A DNA stretch of 64,000 nt from Actinomadura violacea. GTDB taxonomy: Bacteria > Actinomycetota > Actinomycetes > Streptosporangiales > Streptosporangiaceae. Both the position numbers and the translations under genes were made by a program. Positions 6,211-15,079 of the stretch are shown piece by piece. How positions within the stretch are numbered: position 1 is the first letter of the stretch; each line of letters begins with the position of its first letter. The DNA lies in assembly GCF_017573465.1 (NCBI RefSeq), contig NZ_JAGEPF010000040.1, positions 1 through 64,000 of the forward strand, given 5' to 3'. The notes under the pieces were generated by a model, which saw only the letters and a list, made by a program, of their open reading frames with translations, searched no databases and was not told the DNA's origin.

Positions 6211-8550
6211 TCATGCGGCGGGGTTCACGGCGGTGGGGGCGGTCGGCTCAAGCCGTTCAGTGCCTAGTAGGCGCAGCGGGTCGACGACGGTGCCAACGTC
6301 GAGCTGGTGCAGCGTGGCAGCCGCGAGCGCGGCGGCTTCCAGCCGGGTCGCTTCGATCATCCAGGCGCGGTCGTGGTCGGGTGTGCCGTCCGGCTGGCGA
6401 GGGTAGGCGCGAGCGGTCGCGGCGAGGCCGGGCAGCGTGGTCTGGTCGGCTGGGGCCCGGCGGCCGCGGACGCGCTTCTCGGGGCGGCTGAGTCTCATCC
6501 AGGCGACTTCGGCCGACCACCACCGGTGTACGGCCCGCTCAACTGCGTAGACCACCGCGCGGTCGACACTGCGGGTCCGATGCCGGTCGGGCAGCTCGCG
6601 CACGGCGTCGGCGACGTCGCGGCCGGTGCGCTGCCAACCGTGTGGTCCCTTGCAGACGAGTCCGTGTCGCGTCAGGCTCGCCAGGTGCTTCGCCGTGGTC
6701 GTCGAGCTGTAGCCGGTGATCCTCTCCATCTCCTGGGCGGTGCGGGGCACGTCGCGCACCGCTTGCAGCGTCCAGGCTGCATGATGACCAAGCATGCCCC
6801 ATAGATCGGAGCGGACCTCCCCCAGTACGATCCGCAGACTGTCAGCCAACTGCCGACCCCCGCCCTTTACGCTGTAAAGATCGGCGCTTGGAAACCTCCC
6901 TAACCCCTCCGGGGGGCGGGCGTTCGCCCTTGTGTCAGACCCGCTATTCCCTATATCGGCAACCGACGAGGACATAGCGCATTCGTGCCGGTGGTGCGTG
7001 TTGCACACGTGGTCGGCGGCCAGGCCGAGCGTGCGGGCCTGGGAGCGGCGCCGGTCCGCCGGCGCCGCCTCGCACAGCCAGCCGTCGGCGATGAGTCGGC
7101 GCATCGCCTCGTTGGCGGTCTGGCGGCTGTAGCCGGTCATCAGCGCAGCGCGGCGGACGTCCAGCGACACCTCCAGCCGGCTCGCGGTCAACATCACCAC
7201 GGCGATCGCTAGCAGCGTCGCTCGGTCGGCCGGGCCACTCGGCCGCGTCCACCGGCCGGTACCGGCGGCATCCATCCGCCGCAGCAGGTCCACCACCGCG
7301 GCGGTGACATCGGGCGCTGGGTCGCGCTCACCGGCGCCGCCCGCGGGCACCCTGGCGGCGGCCTCCACCGCCAGGTCCCACTGGCGCGCCAGCAACGCCG
7401 AGCGGTCCCAGCCCTCCCGCGCGACCCGAAGCGCGGCACCACCGCAGGACCGCGTGGTCCGCAGCCATTCCAAGCCCGGCGAGCGGTCCGGGTCGTTTAC
7501 TAGCTGCACCACCGCGGCGTGCGTGAAACCGGCCAGCGCCAGACCCTTGAGCACTCGGAAGGCGTGCGCGCTGTGGTCCACGGCGGGATCGAGCCGGGCC
7601 TGCAGGGCCTGCTGGGTGGCCTCGCCCGGCGTTCGCAAGCCCAGCTCCAGCCGGAGCCGCCCGCCGGCGTCCCGGGCGATCGGCCGGACCGGCTCGCCGT
7701 GGCGGAAAAGACTGGGCGGTAGCCGCCGGATCCGGCCCGCGCCCGCGTGCCGAGGCTGGTGTTCTCCCACCCGGTGCGTTTGGCCGGGAGGGGCCGGCGT
7801 GGCGGGCCGCCGCGGAGGCATGCGGCCCGCGAGCTGTTCCAGCCGCTCGGCGAGTTGCTTGTAGGCCAGCAAGGGCGCACCCCGGCGCAACACCGCGATC
7901 GCCTCGTCCGGCGAATGCTCCAGCAGCCGGGAGTACCCGCCGTTGCGATGCGGGCTGCCCGGCACCCGCACACACCCCGTCGCCGGGTTGAGCAAAGGAC
8001 CGGCATCCAGCGTGGGGCACAGCGGACGTCGCCCGTCCGCACCGGTCAACGCGGTGACGATCCGCTTGACCAGCGATGCGGGGATCTCATCACGGCACCG
8101 CGTCCACACGTGCCGGCCCGGCCCGGGACCCGAGGCAGCCTTCACCACAGGGATTCCGACGGCGGCGAGCTGCTCGGTCAGGAACTCGACGTCGGGCCCG
8201 ACCAGCTCGGCGACGCCGTCCAGGTCGAACGCGCACAGCCGGAAGCTGCCGGCCGGGCGGCCACGACGACCACCAGGCCCCAGGTACATCGACACCGGCC
8301 GGGACGGCTCGACGTCAACAAGCGCGACCTGCTCGTCGTACTTGTTCGCCCACCCCCCCTCAACCAGGGGGTTGGCGACCCTCGCACGGCTTCTTGGCGA
8401 TAGCGCCGTCAGAAACTGGGTAGCTAGTCGATGAGCCTCCGTTGTGGCAGGTAGGTGCGTACGTTGTTGCGCTGGCAGGGTCCGGGCGGCAGCGTCCGTG
8501 CCTTCCCGGCAATCCGGTGATACGGGACCAGACACGCCGGAAGAAGGCAA
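6211..8550 (-). CDS. prim-pol-like replication initiation protein
   Basis: A 779-residue protein. Its N-terminal part has features of archaeo-eukaryotic primase-type (AEP/prim-pol) proteins: FDLD (108-111) as the metal-binding acidic pair, SGPGPGRHVW (140-149) as the nucleotide-binding SGxGxHxW block, and GCVRVPGSPHRNGG, which matches the usual PGSxHR-GG strand. The C-terminal half contains two or three winged-helix-like stretches (for example RRAALMTGYSRQTANEAMRRL and EMERITGYSSTTTAKHL). This suits initiation by origin binding plus primer synthesis. Start choice is open: TTG 8550 or GTG 8535, neither with a clear ribosome site. A structured plus-strand RNA is encoded just upstream, as for copy-number control. 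Confidence 0.75.
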   Translation of the reverse strand: MPSSGVSGPVSPDCREGTDAAARTLPAQQRTHLPATTEAHRLATQFLTALSPRSRARVANPLVEGGWANKYDEQVALVDVEPSRPVSMYLGPGGRRGRPAGSFRLCAFDLDGVAELVGPDVEFLTEQLAAVGIPVVKAASGPGPGRHVWTRCRDEIPASLVKRIVTALTGADGRRPLCPTLDAGPLLNPATGCVRVPGSPHRNGGYSRLLEHSPDEAIAVLRRGAPLLAYKQLAERLEQLAGRMPPRRPATPAPPGQTHRVGEHQPRHAGAGRIRRLPPSLFRHGEPVRPIARDAGGRLRLELGLRTPGEATQQALQARLDPAVDHSAHAFRVLKGLALAGFTHAAVVQLVNDPDRSPGLEWLRTTRSCGGAALRVAREGWDRSALLARQWDLAVEAAARVPAGGAGERDPAPDVTAAVVDLLRRMDAAGTGRWTRPSGPADRATLLAIAVVMLTASRLEVSLDVRRAALMTGYSRQTANEAMRRLIADGWLCEAAPADRRRSQARTLGLAADHVCNTHHRHECAMSSSVADIGNSGSDTRANARPPEGLGRFPSADLYSVKGGGRQLADSLRIVLGEVRSDLWGMLGHHAAWTLQAVRDVPRTAQEMERITGYSSTTTAKHLASLTRHGLVCKGPHGWQRTGRDVADAVRELPDRHRTRSVDRAVVYAVERAVHRWWSAEVAWMRLSRPEKRVRGRRAPADQTTLPGLAATARAYPRQPDGTPDHDRAWMIEATRLEAAALAAATLHQLDVGTVVDPLRLLGTERLEPTAPTAVNPAA

Positions 8551-8587
8551 TGGTCGACCCGCCCCTTGGCGGGAAGCTATAGTGAAG

Positions 8588-8752
8588 CCTCACAACCCAA
8601 TAAGGGGCTGCCCCGCCCACTAGGTACGTGGACGGGTGACAGTCCGAGGAGATGGGCCCACCAGTCACGTGGCGTGGCAACCGAAGTGGACTGGGGCCCG
8701 ACGGACTCTCGAGTGTTCTTCTGGCCCCGGTGCTTCCGGGGCCTCTCCTTTT
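8588..8752 (+). ncRNA. structured RNA with terminator upstream of the rep gene
   Basis: A TATAGT -10-like box at 8578-8583 precedes about 165 nucleotides of nested complementarity. AGTCCG (8641-8646) pairs with CGGACT (8702-8707), GGGCCC (8654-8659) with GGGCCC (8694-8699), and CCAGTCAC (8661-8668) with GTGGACTGG (8686-8694) apart from one bulge. An upstream hairpin CCCGCCCAC/GTGGACGGG also forms. The RNA ends in a textbook terminator. It lies head-to-head with rep, so it could be complementary to a rep leader transcript and act as a countertranscribed RNA. It matches no RNA family I can name. Confidence 0.55.
8723..8752 (+). terminator. intrinsic terminator of the rep-upstream RNA
   Basis: GGCCCCGG, loop TGCTT, then CCGGGGCC, followed by TCTCCTTTT. 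The T-tract lies on the plus side only, so it ends plus-strand transcription coming from the rep side. Confidence 0.8.
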
Positions 8753-8758
8753 GGAGCG

Positions 8759-9058
8759 TCAGCTCACCAAGGGCAGCTCCTGGCCTGGCTTCATCAGCTT
8801 CTGGAGGTCGGCCTCATACGACGCCCAGTCCAGCGGAGGGTCGTTCGGGCTGGTAGGCATGCGCTCGATGAGCACGATGAGAGCAGCGGCCATGCTGGGG
8901 CGCGGCTCAAGCCGGCCCAGAATTTCATGCAGCTTGTCCGCGGTACGAGGCGGAAAACAGATGCTGGTGCGCCAGTCTCGTCCGCATCCAGGCTCGTAGG
9001 TGCTCCGCCGCGTTCGTTGGCCTCGCGCGGTTCCTCGACCAGGCATGCGAAGGATCAT
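8759..9058 (-). CDS. small hypothetical protein
   Basis: A 99-residue frame from ATG 9058 to a TGA beside the plus-strand terminator. The N-terminal third is Arg-rich; the rest (TADKLHEILGRL, then MAAALIVLIERM) looks like a helical folded domain. Not recognised. Its position between partition and replication genes suggests a plasmid-specific accessory role. Confidence 0.55.
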   Translation of the reverse strand: MILRMPGRGTARGQRTRRSTYEPGCGRDWRTSICFPPRTADKLHEILGRLEPRPSMAAALIVLIERMPTSPNDPPLDWASYEADLQKLMKPGQELPLVS

Positions 9059-9160
9059 GGCACACGACGCCTCGGATCGTTTATTTATCGAACGGCGTGT
9101 TGCGATGCTTGCCCGATCAGTGACCCGAGACGGCAGCCTCTAGGCGGCCGTCTAACCCAA

Positions 9161-9196
9161 ATCGGCGGATACCGGCACATAGCGGTATCCGCCGAT
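9161..9196. terminator. hairpin after the par operon
   Basis: ATCGGCGGATACCG and its exact complement are separated by an 8-base loop, about 70 bases after the stop of the ParB-like gene. Read on the minus strand it is followed by TTGGGTT, a weak T-tract, so a terminator is the likeliest role. Confidence 0.55.
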
Positions 9197-9268
9197 GGTC
9201 TCGCTTAGCGAGCGATGATGCCTCGTTCTGAGGCTGACCTGCAGCGACAGCTCTCTCTGTGGCGGCGG

Positions 9269-10168
9269 TTACATTGACCGGCCCATCGACACCGGGATGT
9301 CGAAGTAGGCGCCCAACGCCAGACGCACGAGGACGGACAGCTTCAGGTTGTGTCGTTTCGCCAGAGCCTGCAGGCTCGGCTTCCATTGGGGCGACAGCTG
9401 GTACTGGACCCGCACGTTGGATGGCTCGTTCCGCCTGGTTCGGCCGGGAGCTCGTTCGATCACCGCAAGGCCGGGGAACAGGCCGCCATCGTGGACTGGT
9501 CCTCTTGCTGCCCGGATGAGATCGGGGAACTGGTCCTGGGCTTGAAGCACGGCGTTCAGGACGATCTTCTCTGCGGAGAGGCCGGTCTGCTGCATCCGCT
9601 TGACTCTGGCGGCGATGCTGACAGGCACGTACGCCTGGTGGGTGACCTTCCCCGCGTGGATCCAGTCCGATTCGTCGTATCCGTCTGTGTCACGGTCCTC
9701 AGCGAGCGATGAATGCGGGTCGGTCGAGACCGTGGGCTCGTCGGCTGAGGGTACTGTCGCGCCGGCTAGGAGGGGCGGATCCGCCCGGAACTCGGCGTCC
9801 AATGGCGCACTAGGCGACGGCACCGTCCGTTCCCGGACTGGCGCAGGCTCCTCAGCCGTAGGTGTTCTCGTCGGCGCAGAGCTGGCGACCTCGCTGATCG
9901 GTTGAGGTGAGACCTTCGGGTCCTGCGACTTGACCTGTGTGGTCTCGAGGTCGGCTTCGGCCGCTTCTTCCGAACTTCCTGACTGCGCTGGTTCGACCTT
10001 CTGGACGGCAGGTTCTCCCCGCCCGGCGGGATCTTGCGAGCTGGATGCTCCGGCAGAGGCCTCGGCGATACGTGCGCCGCGGCGACGTCGACTCCGGCCC
10101 AGCCCTGCGGTGTCAGGTTTCGGAGGAGCCACCGGAGTGTTCCCCGCCGTCTGGGTGGTGTCGGTCAT
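9269..10168 (-). CDS. ParB-like partition partner (disordered N, ribbon-helix-helix-like C)
   Basis: A 299-residue protein whose start overlaps the end of parA by 4 bases, so the two are translationally coupled. About the first 165 residues are acidic, Pro/Ser/Thr-rich and probably disordered. The C-terminal part contains VRVQYQLSPQWKPSLQALAK then LSVLVRLALGAYFDIP (about 250-295), which suggests a ribbon-helix-helix DNA-binding fold. An earlier stretch YVPVSIAARVKRMQQTGL has a similar look. In ParA systems without classical ParB, such small or RHH proteins bind the centromere. The CTAG-rich region at 11.7 kb is a candidate target. No ParB CTPase motif is visible. Confidence 0.7.
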   Translation of the reverse strand: MTDTTQTAGNTPVAPPKPDTAGLGRSRRRRGARIAEASAGASSSQDPAGRGEPAVQKVEPAQSGSSEEAAEADLETTQVKSQDPKVSPQPISEVASSAPTRTPTAEEPAPVRERTVPSPSAPLDAEFRADPPLLAGATVPSADEPTVSTDPHSSLAEDRDTDGYDESDWIHAGKVTHQAYVPVSIAARVKRMQQTGLSAEKIVLNAVLQAQDQFPDLIRAARGPVHDGGLFPGLAVIERAPGRTRRNEPSNVRVQYQLSPQWKPSLQALAKRHNLKLSVLVRLALGAYFDIPVSMGRSM

Positions 10169-11241
10169 ACCGCTGCCTCCTCCTCTTCTCGTTCGATCTC
10201 GGTGATGCGTTTGACGACTTCGACCGTCAGAGACTCGTAGTCTCCGCCGACGGCTTCAGCGCGATCGGTCGGGAGCACAGTGCCGGATTCCCCTCGGGCT
10301 TTCTGCCACCATTTGATCCCATCGGTAGCTTCGCCCACTTCAAAAGTGAGCTGGCCACGATCACGACACCGCACCGCAACCGTCTCGGCGGAGCGGATCA
10401 CCGCGTCGAAGACGGGCGCGTCTGAGCCCGCCTCCTGCAGCAATTGCTCAAGGCGTCGACGAGTTTCTACCCATAGCCCTACCGGCCGCTTCTCCCCCGT
10501 TATCCGGTCCGTCCGGTACCGATGGGTGAATCCGAAAAGCACGGCCCCGAGCAACTCCAGGTCGGGGTTGAGGTCTTCGGTCGACTGGAAGCGGTGGGCG
10601 ACCCCACCGAGCCCGTCGACTGAGGCCTGGTCTCCAGTGGAGACCGGGGTGAGCACCCAGCGAGCTGCGCCGAGGGCCAGCTCCTGCGGCTCCCTGGTGA
10701 CCGGCGGACAGTCAATGACGATCCACCGATAGATATGAGCCAACTTGGCCAGCATGACCGCCAACGACAGCCAGGCGGCTCGTCCGCGCTTGTTGACTAG
10801 CGCAACCATCTGTACCGGGAGCTGCTCCAACTCCACGCCGCTGGGGATCACGTCCAAGAAGGGCCGGACATCCCTAATGATCTTCGGGTCTGTCCCGTAC
10901 TGCAGGGCCATCGCCAGGGATTCGCCGTTGTCGTTGAGGGGGTGTCCCTTGACCCCCAAATCGAGCAATGTGTTGCCCTGAGAGTCCATTTCGAGAACCA
11001 AGACACGTCCGGCGTCCAGTCCTCGCTCAGCCTTATCCTGCTCTGCCTCAGCCAGCAGGCCGGCGACATGAGTGGTGACGCTGGTCTTGCCCTGCCCGCC
11101 CTTGCCGTTGAAGACCGCAATCACACGTCTGAGAGATGGCCGCAGAAGGTCTACCAAGGCGTTGAGCTCGGAGGGGCTGGTCCGTCCGCTGAACTGTTTC
11201 AGATCCAGGTTCAACAGCTGCTCAGGCGCTTGAACGACCAT
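10165..11241 (-). CDS. parA: ParA family partition ATPase
   Basis: A 358-residue ATPase with a deviant Walker A motif KGGQGKTS (47-54), a switch-like VLVLEMDSQGN (about 80-90), and IVIDCPP (about 168-174) as Walker B. These are hallmarks of the ParA/Soj/MinD group, which move cargo DNA by forming gradients on the nucleoid. It is larger than chromosomal ParA and has an unusual Arg/Glu-rich C terminus. It is the first gene of a two-gene operon with the ParB-like gene, and is preceded by 930 bases of non-coding DNA that probably include promoter and centromere. Confidence 0.9.
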   Translation of the reverse strand: MVVQAPEQLLNLDLKQFSGRTSPSELNALVDLLRPSLRRVIAVFNGKGGQGKTSVTTHVAGLLAEAEQDKAERGLDAGRVLVLEMDSQGNTLLDLGVKGHPLNDNGESLAMALQYGTDPKIIRDVRPFLDVIPSGVELEQLPVQMVALVNKRGRAAWLSLAVMLAKLAHIYRWIVIDCPPVTREPQELALGAARWVLTPVSTGDQASVDGLGGVAHRFQSTEDLNPDLELLGAVLFGFTHRYRTDRITGEKRPVGLWVETRRRLEQLLQEAGSDAPVFDAVIRSAETVAVRCRDRGQLTFEVGEATDGIKWWQKARGESGTVLPTDRAEAVGGDYESLTVEVVKRITEIEREEEEAAV

Positions 11242-12172
11242 GACTGCGGCTCTCCCGTACCAACTACCCCGGCTTGCGCGGTCGACGTCAGGCCAGACCG
11301 CCTAGTAGCTCGCGACCCTAGCGCAGAGATCCCTTGCACGCCCATACCTTCGGTACGGCGTGTCGCCGATGGGGGGTCTGCTTCGACGCCCAACCCGACG
11401 CTGCAACGATCGACGTCCTTCACGACAGCTCGTGCACTGGGCTCAACGCATGATCGTTCGATCCGCCGCCCATCACTTCTTGCAGGCGCCCCCAAGGGTG
11501 ATTCGCCAGCGGCCTCTTCGCTGAGCCGATCAGCCGACCCACAAGCGGGATTAGCCTTCGACCCTGCCTAGAGACAAGCGCGCATCAGGACGTTCACCCT
11601 TCCGCCTAAATGTAAGGAGGATCGTGCGTCAGTTATTTCAAGCAACCTATCAAGGAGTTTTGGCAAAGCATTACAAATCGGGCTATGCATGGAACTTAAC
11701 TAAGTCGCTTACGGTAGCCTACTGCTAGATGTCTATCTAGCTATCGAAGCTAGCCTCATATTAGGCAGCGCTAGAGGCATCACATAAGTCGGCATCCATC
11801 TCTTCGCTTGCAGGCTATGCAAGAGACTTCCTCTAGCTCTAGATAGAAGCCTTGATCTAGGACTAACTCAGAGACTAGCTCAACGCTCTGAACTGGGAAA
11901 ACATGACTCACGTCACGTTCAGCACCCGGGGTAGGCGTGACGTGACAACTGCATGTTGGTCGACTCGATGTCGTCCTGCGTTGGGACTTCTTGTTTGGGG
12001 AGCAGAGTCATGAGTGTCAGTACATGTCGTGGCTGAGATGGCACGGTGTTCGTCGCCGGATGACAGGTCGTGCTTGGATCAGGGTCACAGGCCGCATCTC
12101 TTCACCGTGATCTTCGGTGTCTGCGGGTAGTTCAGCGCAGTTCTGGTCGATTGTAGAAGGCCCGGGCGCGGG
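11242..12172. other. long gene-free region, AT-rich centre; candidate centromere or origin
   Basis: No convincing gene in 930 bases. From about 11600 to 11900 the base composition falls well below the surrounding GC level. This part holds eight CTAG tetramers in 155 bases (11724, 11737, 11750, 11771, 11833, 11839, 11857, 11875), the first three exactly 13 bases apart, often within GCTAGA or TCTAGC. CTAG is normally rare in such genomes. Next to parA, iteron-like repeats and easily melted DNA fit a centromere or a replication origin. The remainder (11900-12172) shows no structure I recognise. Confidence 0.55.
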
Positions 12173-13276
12173 TCATCCGTTGCCAGCCGGAGCGGTGAAG
12201 CGGACGCCGCCGCTGAATTCGCTGCGGTAGGTGCCGCTGATGGTGGAGATCCTGACCCAGTCGCCGGTGTGGGGGGCGTGGATCATTTTACCGCCGCCGA
12301 TGTAGATGCTGACGTGGTGGGAGACGTCGTCGGTGGGATGGGTGAAGAACATCAGGTCACCGGGTTGCAGCTGGCCGAAGGAGACGTGCTTGCCGTGGGG
12401 GTCGTTGAACTGGCTGCCGGTGAAGTGCGCGATCTTGATCTTGCCGCCGGTGGCTTGGGCGACGGCGTACATGGTCAGACCGGAGCAGTCGAAGGCTTTG
12501 CCGCACTTGCCGTAGGAGCAGGCGTAGCCGGTGGGGCCGTCCCAGTTGCCGGCGCCCCACTTGTAGGGGGTTCGCAGCCAGCGCATGGCGGCCTGGACGA
12601 TCCGCTGGCCGGTGGGCCCGCCGGCGGTCAGGCCGGTGCCGTCGGGGCAGTCGGCGCCGGTGAGGGAGGCGTCGGCTGAGCCGCCGTTGGGGCCGCCGAC
12701 GGTGAAGTTCCCGGCGGCGTAGCGCTGGGCGAGGGCCATGACCTTGGTGGCGTAGGCCTCGGCCTGGGGTCCGGAGCCGTTGTAGCGGCGGACGGCGGTG
12801 CGGGCGTCGGAGCGGTAGCCCTTGTCCTCGATGAGGATGCGGGCGGCGGTGGGGATGGCGTCGGCGGGGTCGTAGACGTCTTTGTGGCCGTCGCCGTTGC
12901 CGTCGACGCCGCGGCGTTGCCAGGAGGTTCCGGCGGCGCCGCCGATGCCGATCTGCATGGGTCCGGCGGCGCCGGCCCAGTTGGCGCCGTGCCGGACGCC
13001 GGAGCCGGGGTCGCGGCCGTGGTCGGATTCGACCTTGCCGATCGCTGCGAGAACGTTCCAAGGGATGGCGTAGTCGCGGCCGGTCTTCTGGTAGATGGCG
13101 AGGTAGTTGGCGGGGATGTCGCGTGCGTCGCCGGAGGCGGCGGGCTGCCCTGCGGTCGGTGCGCTGCACAGGCCGCCGCTGCCGATGAGGCTGACGGTCA
13201 GCACGATCATCAGCATCCACAGCAGCACGATCGCGGCGCCGACGGCGACGAGCTTGGAGGTCGCCTTGGACAGCAT
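12173..13276 (-). CDS. bifunctional lytic transglycosylase / NlpC-P60 peptidase
   Basis: A 367-residue exported or membrane-anchored cell-wall hydrolase. Residues 8-33 are one hydrophobic segment. A lysozyme-like transglycosylase domain follows, with IGKVESDHG (catalytic Glu83) and GAAGPMQIG. The C-terminal NlpC/P60 domain has FDCSGLTMY (catalytic Cys near 264), HHVSIYIG (catalytic His) and HAPHTGD. Conjugation systems of Gram-positive bacteria use such enzymes to open the wall for the mating channel. It is transcribed divergently from the secretion operon and probably belongs to it functionally. Confidence 0.9.
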   Translation of the reverse strand: MLSKATSKLVAVGAAIVLLWMLMIVLTVSLIGSGGLCSAPTAGQPAASGDARDIPANYLAIYQKTGRDYAIPWNVLAAIGKVESDHGRDPGSGVRHGANWAGAAGPMQIGIGGAAGTSWQRRGVDGNGDGHKDVYDPADAIPTAARILIEDKGYRSDARTAVRRYNGSGPQAEAYATKVMALAQRYAAGNFTVGGPNGGSADASLTGADCPDGTGLTAGGPTGQRIVQAAMRWLRTPYKWGAGNWDGPTGYACSYGKCGKAFDCSGLTMYAVAQATGGKIKIAHFTGSQFNDPHGKHVSFGQLQPGDLMFFTHPTDDVSHHVSIYIGGGKMIHAPHTGDWVRISTISGTYRSEFSGGVRFTAPAGNG

Positions 13277-13358
13277 CGTCCCCCTCGACGCGGCCTGCTA
13301 CCGGGCGCCCGGTGGCGGGCCGGGTGCCCGGTAAATCCCAGTAGTCAATTCCGGCAAC

Positions 13359-13385
13359 TTGCGAGTAATTACATCACTGTATGAT
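13359..13385 (+). promoter_or_regulatory. putative promoter of the conjugation operon
   Basis: TTGCGA (13359-13364) and TATGAT (13380-13385) lie 15 bases apart, 40 bases before the first gene of the operon. The -10 box is good; the spacer is short, so the -35 assignment is tentative. The surrounding 13340-13385 is locally AT-rich. Confidence 0.45.
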
Positions 13386-13424
13386 CTTCGGCACCATCGC
13401 GGCGATCACCCCTGAGGGAGGGCC

Positions 13425-13988
13425 ATGGCGGACACAACCGTCCGCGCGGGCGTTGCGGATCTGGCGCTGCACCAGGCCGGACAGCCGGGCGGACATCCGG
13501 TGATGCGGCCGGTGACCGGGGCCGGTGACCATCCGGGATCCGCGGTGGGCCGACCGGGCTTAGTGGCGATCGGGACGCACGGTGGGGCGGGAGTTTCCAC
13601 GCTGGTACGGCTGCTGGATCCCTCGCGGAGCGGGGCGGTGGTGGAGTGGCAGACCGGCATGGCGGCGGGCGCTGATCGCGTCCCGCTGTTGGTGGCACGT
13701 TCCACCGCGGCGGGGACTATGGCCGCGGCGGGGTGGATCACGCAGTGGCGTCCTGATCTGCCGCGTCCGGTGTTGGTGCTGGTCGCTGATGTGCCGTTCC
13801 GTGCGCCGCCGGTCGTCCGCTACCGGGTCCGTGCTCTGTCGTCCCAGGTCGTGGGTGTGGTCGAGGTGCCGTACATGTTCCTGCTGCGGCATTTTGACGA
13901 TCCGGCCGATGCGCTGACCAACCGGAAGATCATCCGCGCCGTCAAGTCCGTGCACCGTCAGCTCGACAAGCTTTCCGGAGGATCGTGA
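13425..13988 (+). CDS. DUF6668-like protein of the conjugation operon
   Basis: The first gene of the operon encodes 187 residues with GLVAIGTHGGAGVSTLVRLLD (about 44-64), a degenerate P-loop, and later VLVLVADVPFR, giving the look of a reduced SIMIBI-type ATPase. Such proteins precede the membrane components in actinobacterial conjugative elements. Nucleotide binding is doubtful because the loop lacks the usual Lys. Its stop overlaps the start of the next gene. Confidence 0.7.
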   Translation: MADTTVRAGVADLALHQAGQPGGHPVMRPVTGAGDHPGSAVGRPGLVAIGTHGGAGVSTLVRLLDPSRSGAVVEWQTGMAAGADRVPLLVARSTAAGTMAAAGWITQWRPDLPRPVLVLVADVPFRAPPVVRYRVRALSSQVVGVVEVPYMFLLRHFDDPADALTNRKIIRAVKSVHRQLDKLSGGS

Positions 13989-14335
13989 TGTTGCTGTCTG
14001 TCGCCGTACGCCTCACCAACGCCGCCGCGCTGGCGTTCGCCCCATCACCGGCGCCGTCTGGCGGGGGAGGCGGCAAGCTGGACGACCCTGCCCCGAAAGC
14101 GCCCAAGGGGCTGGAGGGCATCGCCAGCGACTGGATCGCGTGGGCCAAGTGGGGTGCCCTGGTGGCGGGCGTGATCGGCCTGATCGTCTCGGGCATCATG
14201 ATGGCGATCGGCCGGCGTAACCGCTCCCATCTGGCGGGTGAGGGTGCGGCCGGTATCCCGTGGGTGGTGGCGGGGTTGTCGCTGGCGGCGATGGCGGTGC
14301 CGATCGCCAACCAGATCATGAGCGCGACGGGCTGA
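13988..14335 (+). CDS. small two-helix membrane protein (pilin-like position)
   Basis: A 115-residue protein with a Gly/Pro-rich linker after a hydrophobic start, then two membrane segments (about 54-73 and 89-107) separated by a short basic loop GRRNRSH. Small proteins of this shape occupy the VirB2/TrbC pilin or channel-subunit place in mating operons. It overlaps the preceding stop (ATG 13988, alternative GTG 13985). Confidence 0.7.
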   Translation: MLLSVAVRLTNAAALAFAPSPAPSGGGGGKLDDPAPKAPKGLEGIASDWIAWAKWGALVAGVIGLIVSGIMMAIGRRNRSHLAGEGAAGIPWVVAGLSLAAMAVPIANQIMSATG

Positions 14336-14344
14336 TCGGCTGAC

Positions 14345-15079
14345 GTGGCTTCTACGCAGCAGATCAAACGCGCCGTCGAGCGTCGCCGGCGGCGCACCTG
14401 GATGTTGTTCATCGCCGTCGGCCTGCTGGTGGTGGTGTTGCTGGTGTCGTTGCTGCTCGGCGGGACGGGTTCTGGCGACAAGGCGACGCCCAAGCCGACG
14501 GCCCCGGCGCCGGGCACCGGCGCGCCTGCGCCAGGCTCAACGGTGACGCTGCCGCAAGCCGGGCAGGTGATCGACCAGAAGTTCCCGGTGAGGTTCCCGC
14601 ACACTCCGGCTGGCGCGGCCGCGGCGATGGCGGCGATGCTCAGCTCCACCTGGACGATGGACGCCGTCAGCAACGCCCAGGCCGCCGACGTCTACGCCCA
14701 GCCGCAGATTCGGTCGGTCGCGCGGCAGGCCGGTGCTCCGGCCGCCGCCGGTCTACGGCAGCGAGTCGGGTTGCCAGTGGGCGGGAAACTCCCCGAGGGC
14801 GCGTATGTGTCGCTAACGCCGACCGGGGTCCGCTGGAAGGTCCTCGGCCCCGACCGGGTCCAGGTCGCGATGATGGTGAACGTCTCCAGCGCCGCCAGCA
14901 CCCAGAACCCGCCCGACAACTGGGTGCACACGATCGGCTCCGGGTGGGTGTGGGACAGCAGCGTCCGCGGCGGCGACTGGGTGTTCACCGGCGACGACGT
15001 CGACGCGATGGTCCCCGACATCGCCACTCCGGGCACGCCGCAGTTCACCAAGCTGGGTTGGCTGGCGATCGCGTCATGA
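14345..15079 (+). CDS. VirB8/TcpC-like conjugation protein
   Basis: A 244-residue protein: basic cytoplasmic start, one membrane helix (about 20-40), a Pro/Ala/Thr linker, then a soluble domain predicted outside. This topology and operon position match the VirB8-like TcpC/TraM family that builds the core of Gram-positive channels. GTG start at 14345; the stop overlaps the next ATG by 3 bases. Confidence 0.7.
   Translation: MASTQQIKRAVERRRRRTWMLFIAVGLLVVVLLVSLLLGGTGSGDKATPKPTAPAPGTGAPAPGSTVTLPQAGQVIDQKFPVRFPHTPAGAAAAMAAMLSSTWTMDAVSNAQAADVYAQPQIRSVARQAGAPAAAGLRQRVGLPVGGKLPEGAYVSLTPTGVRWKVLGPDRVQVAMMVNVSSAASTQNPPDNWVHTIGSGWVWDSSVRGGDWVFTGDDVDAMVPDIATPGTPQFTKLGWLAIAS

Noticed and set aside
8581-8710. 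Resemblance to a cobalamin riboswitch or RNase P fragment
   Set aside because: Single words look alike (GGGTGACAGTCCG), but the conserved cores are missing and no B12 gene follows.
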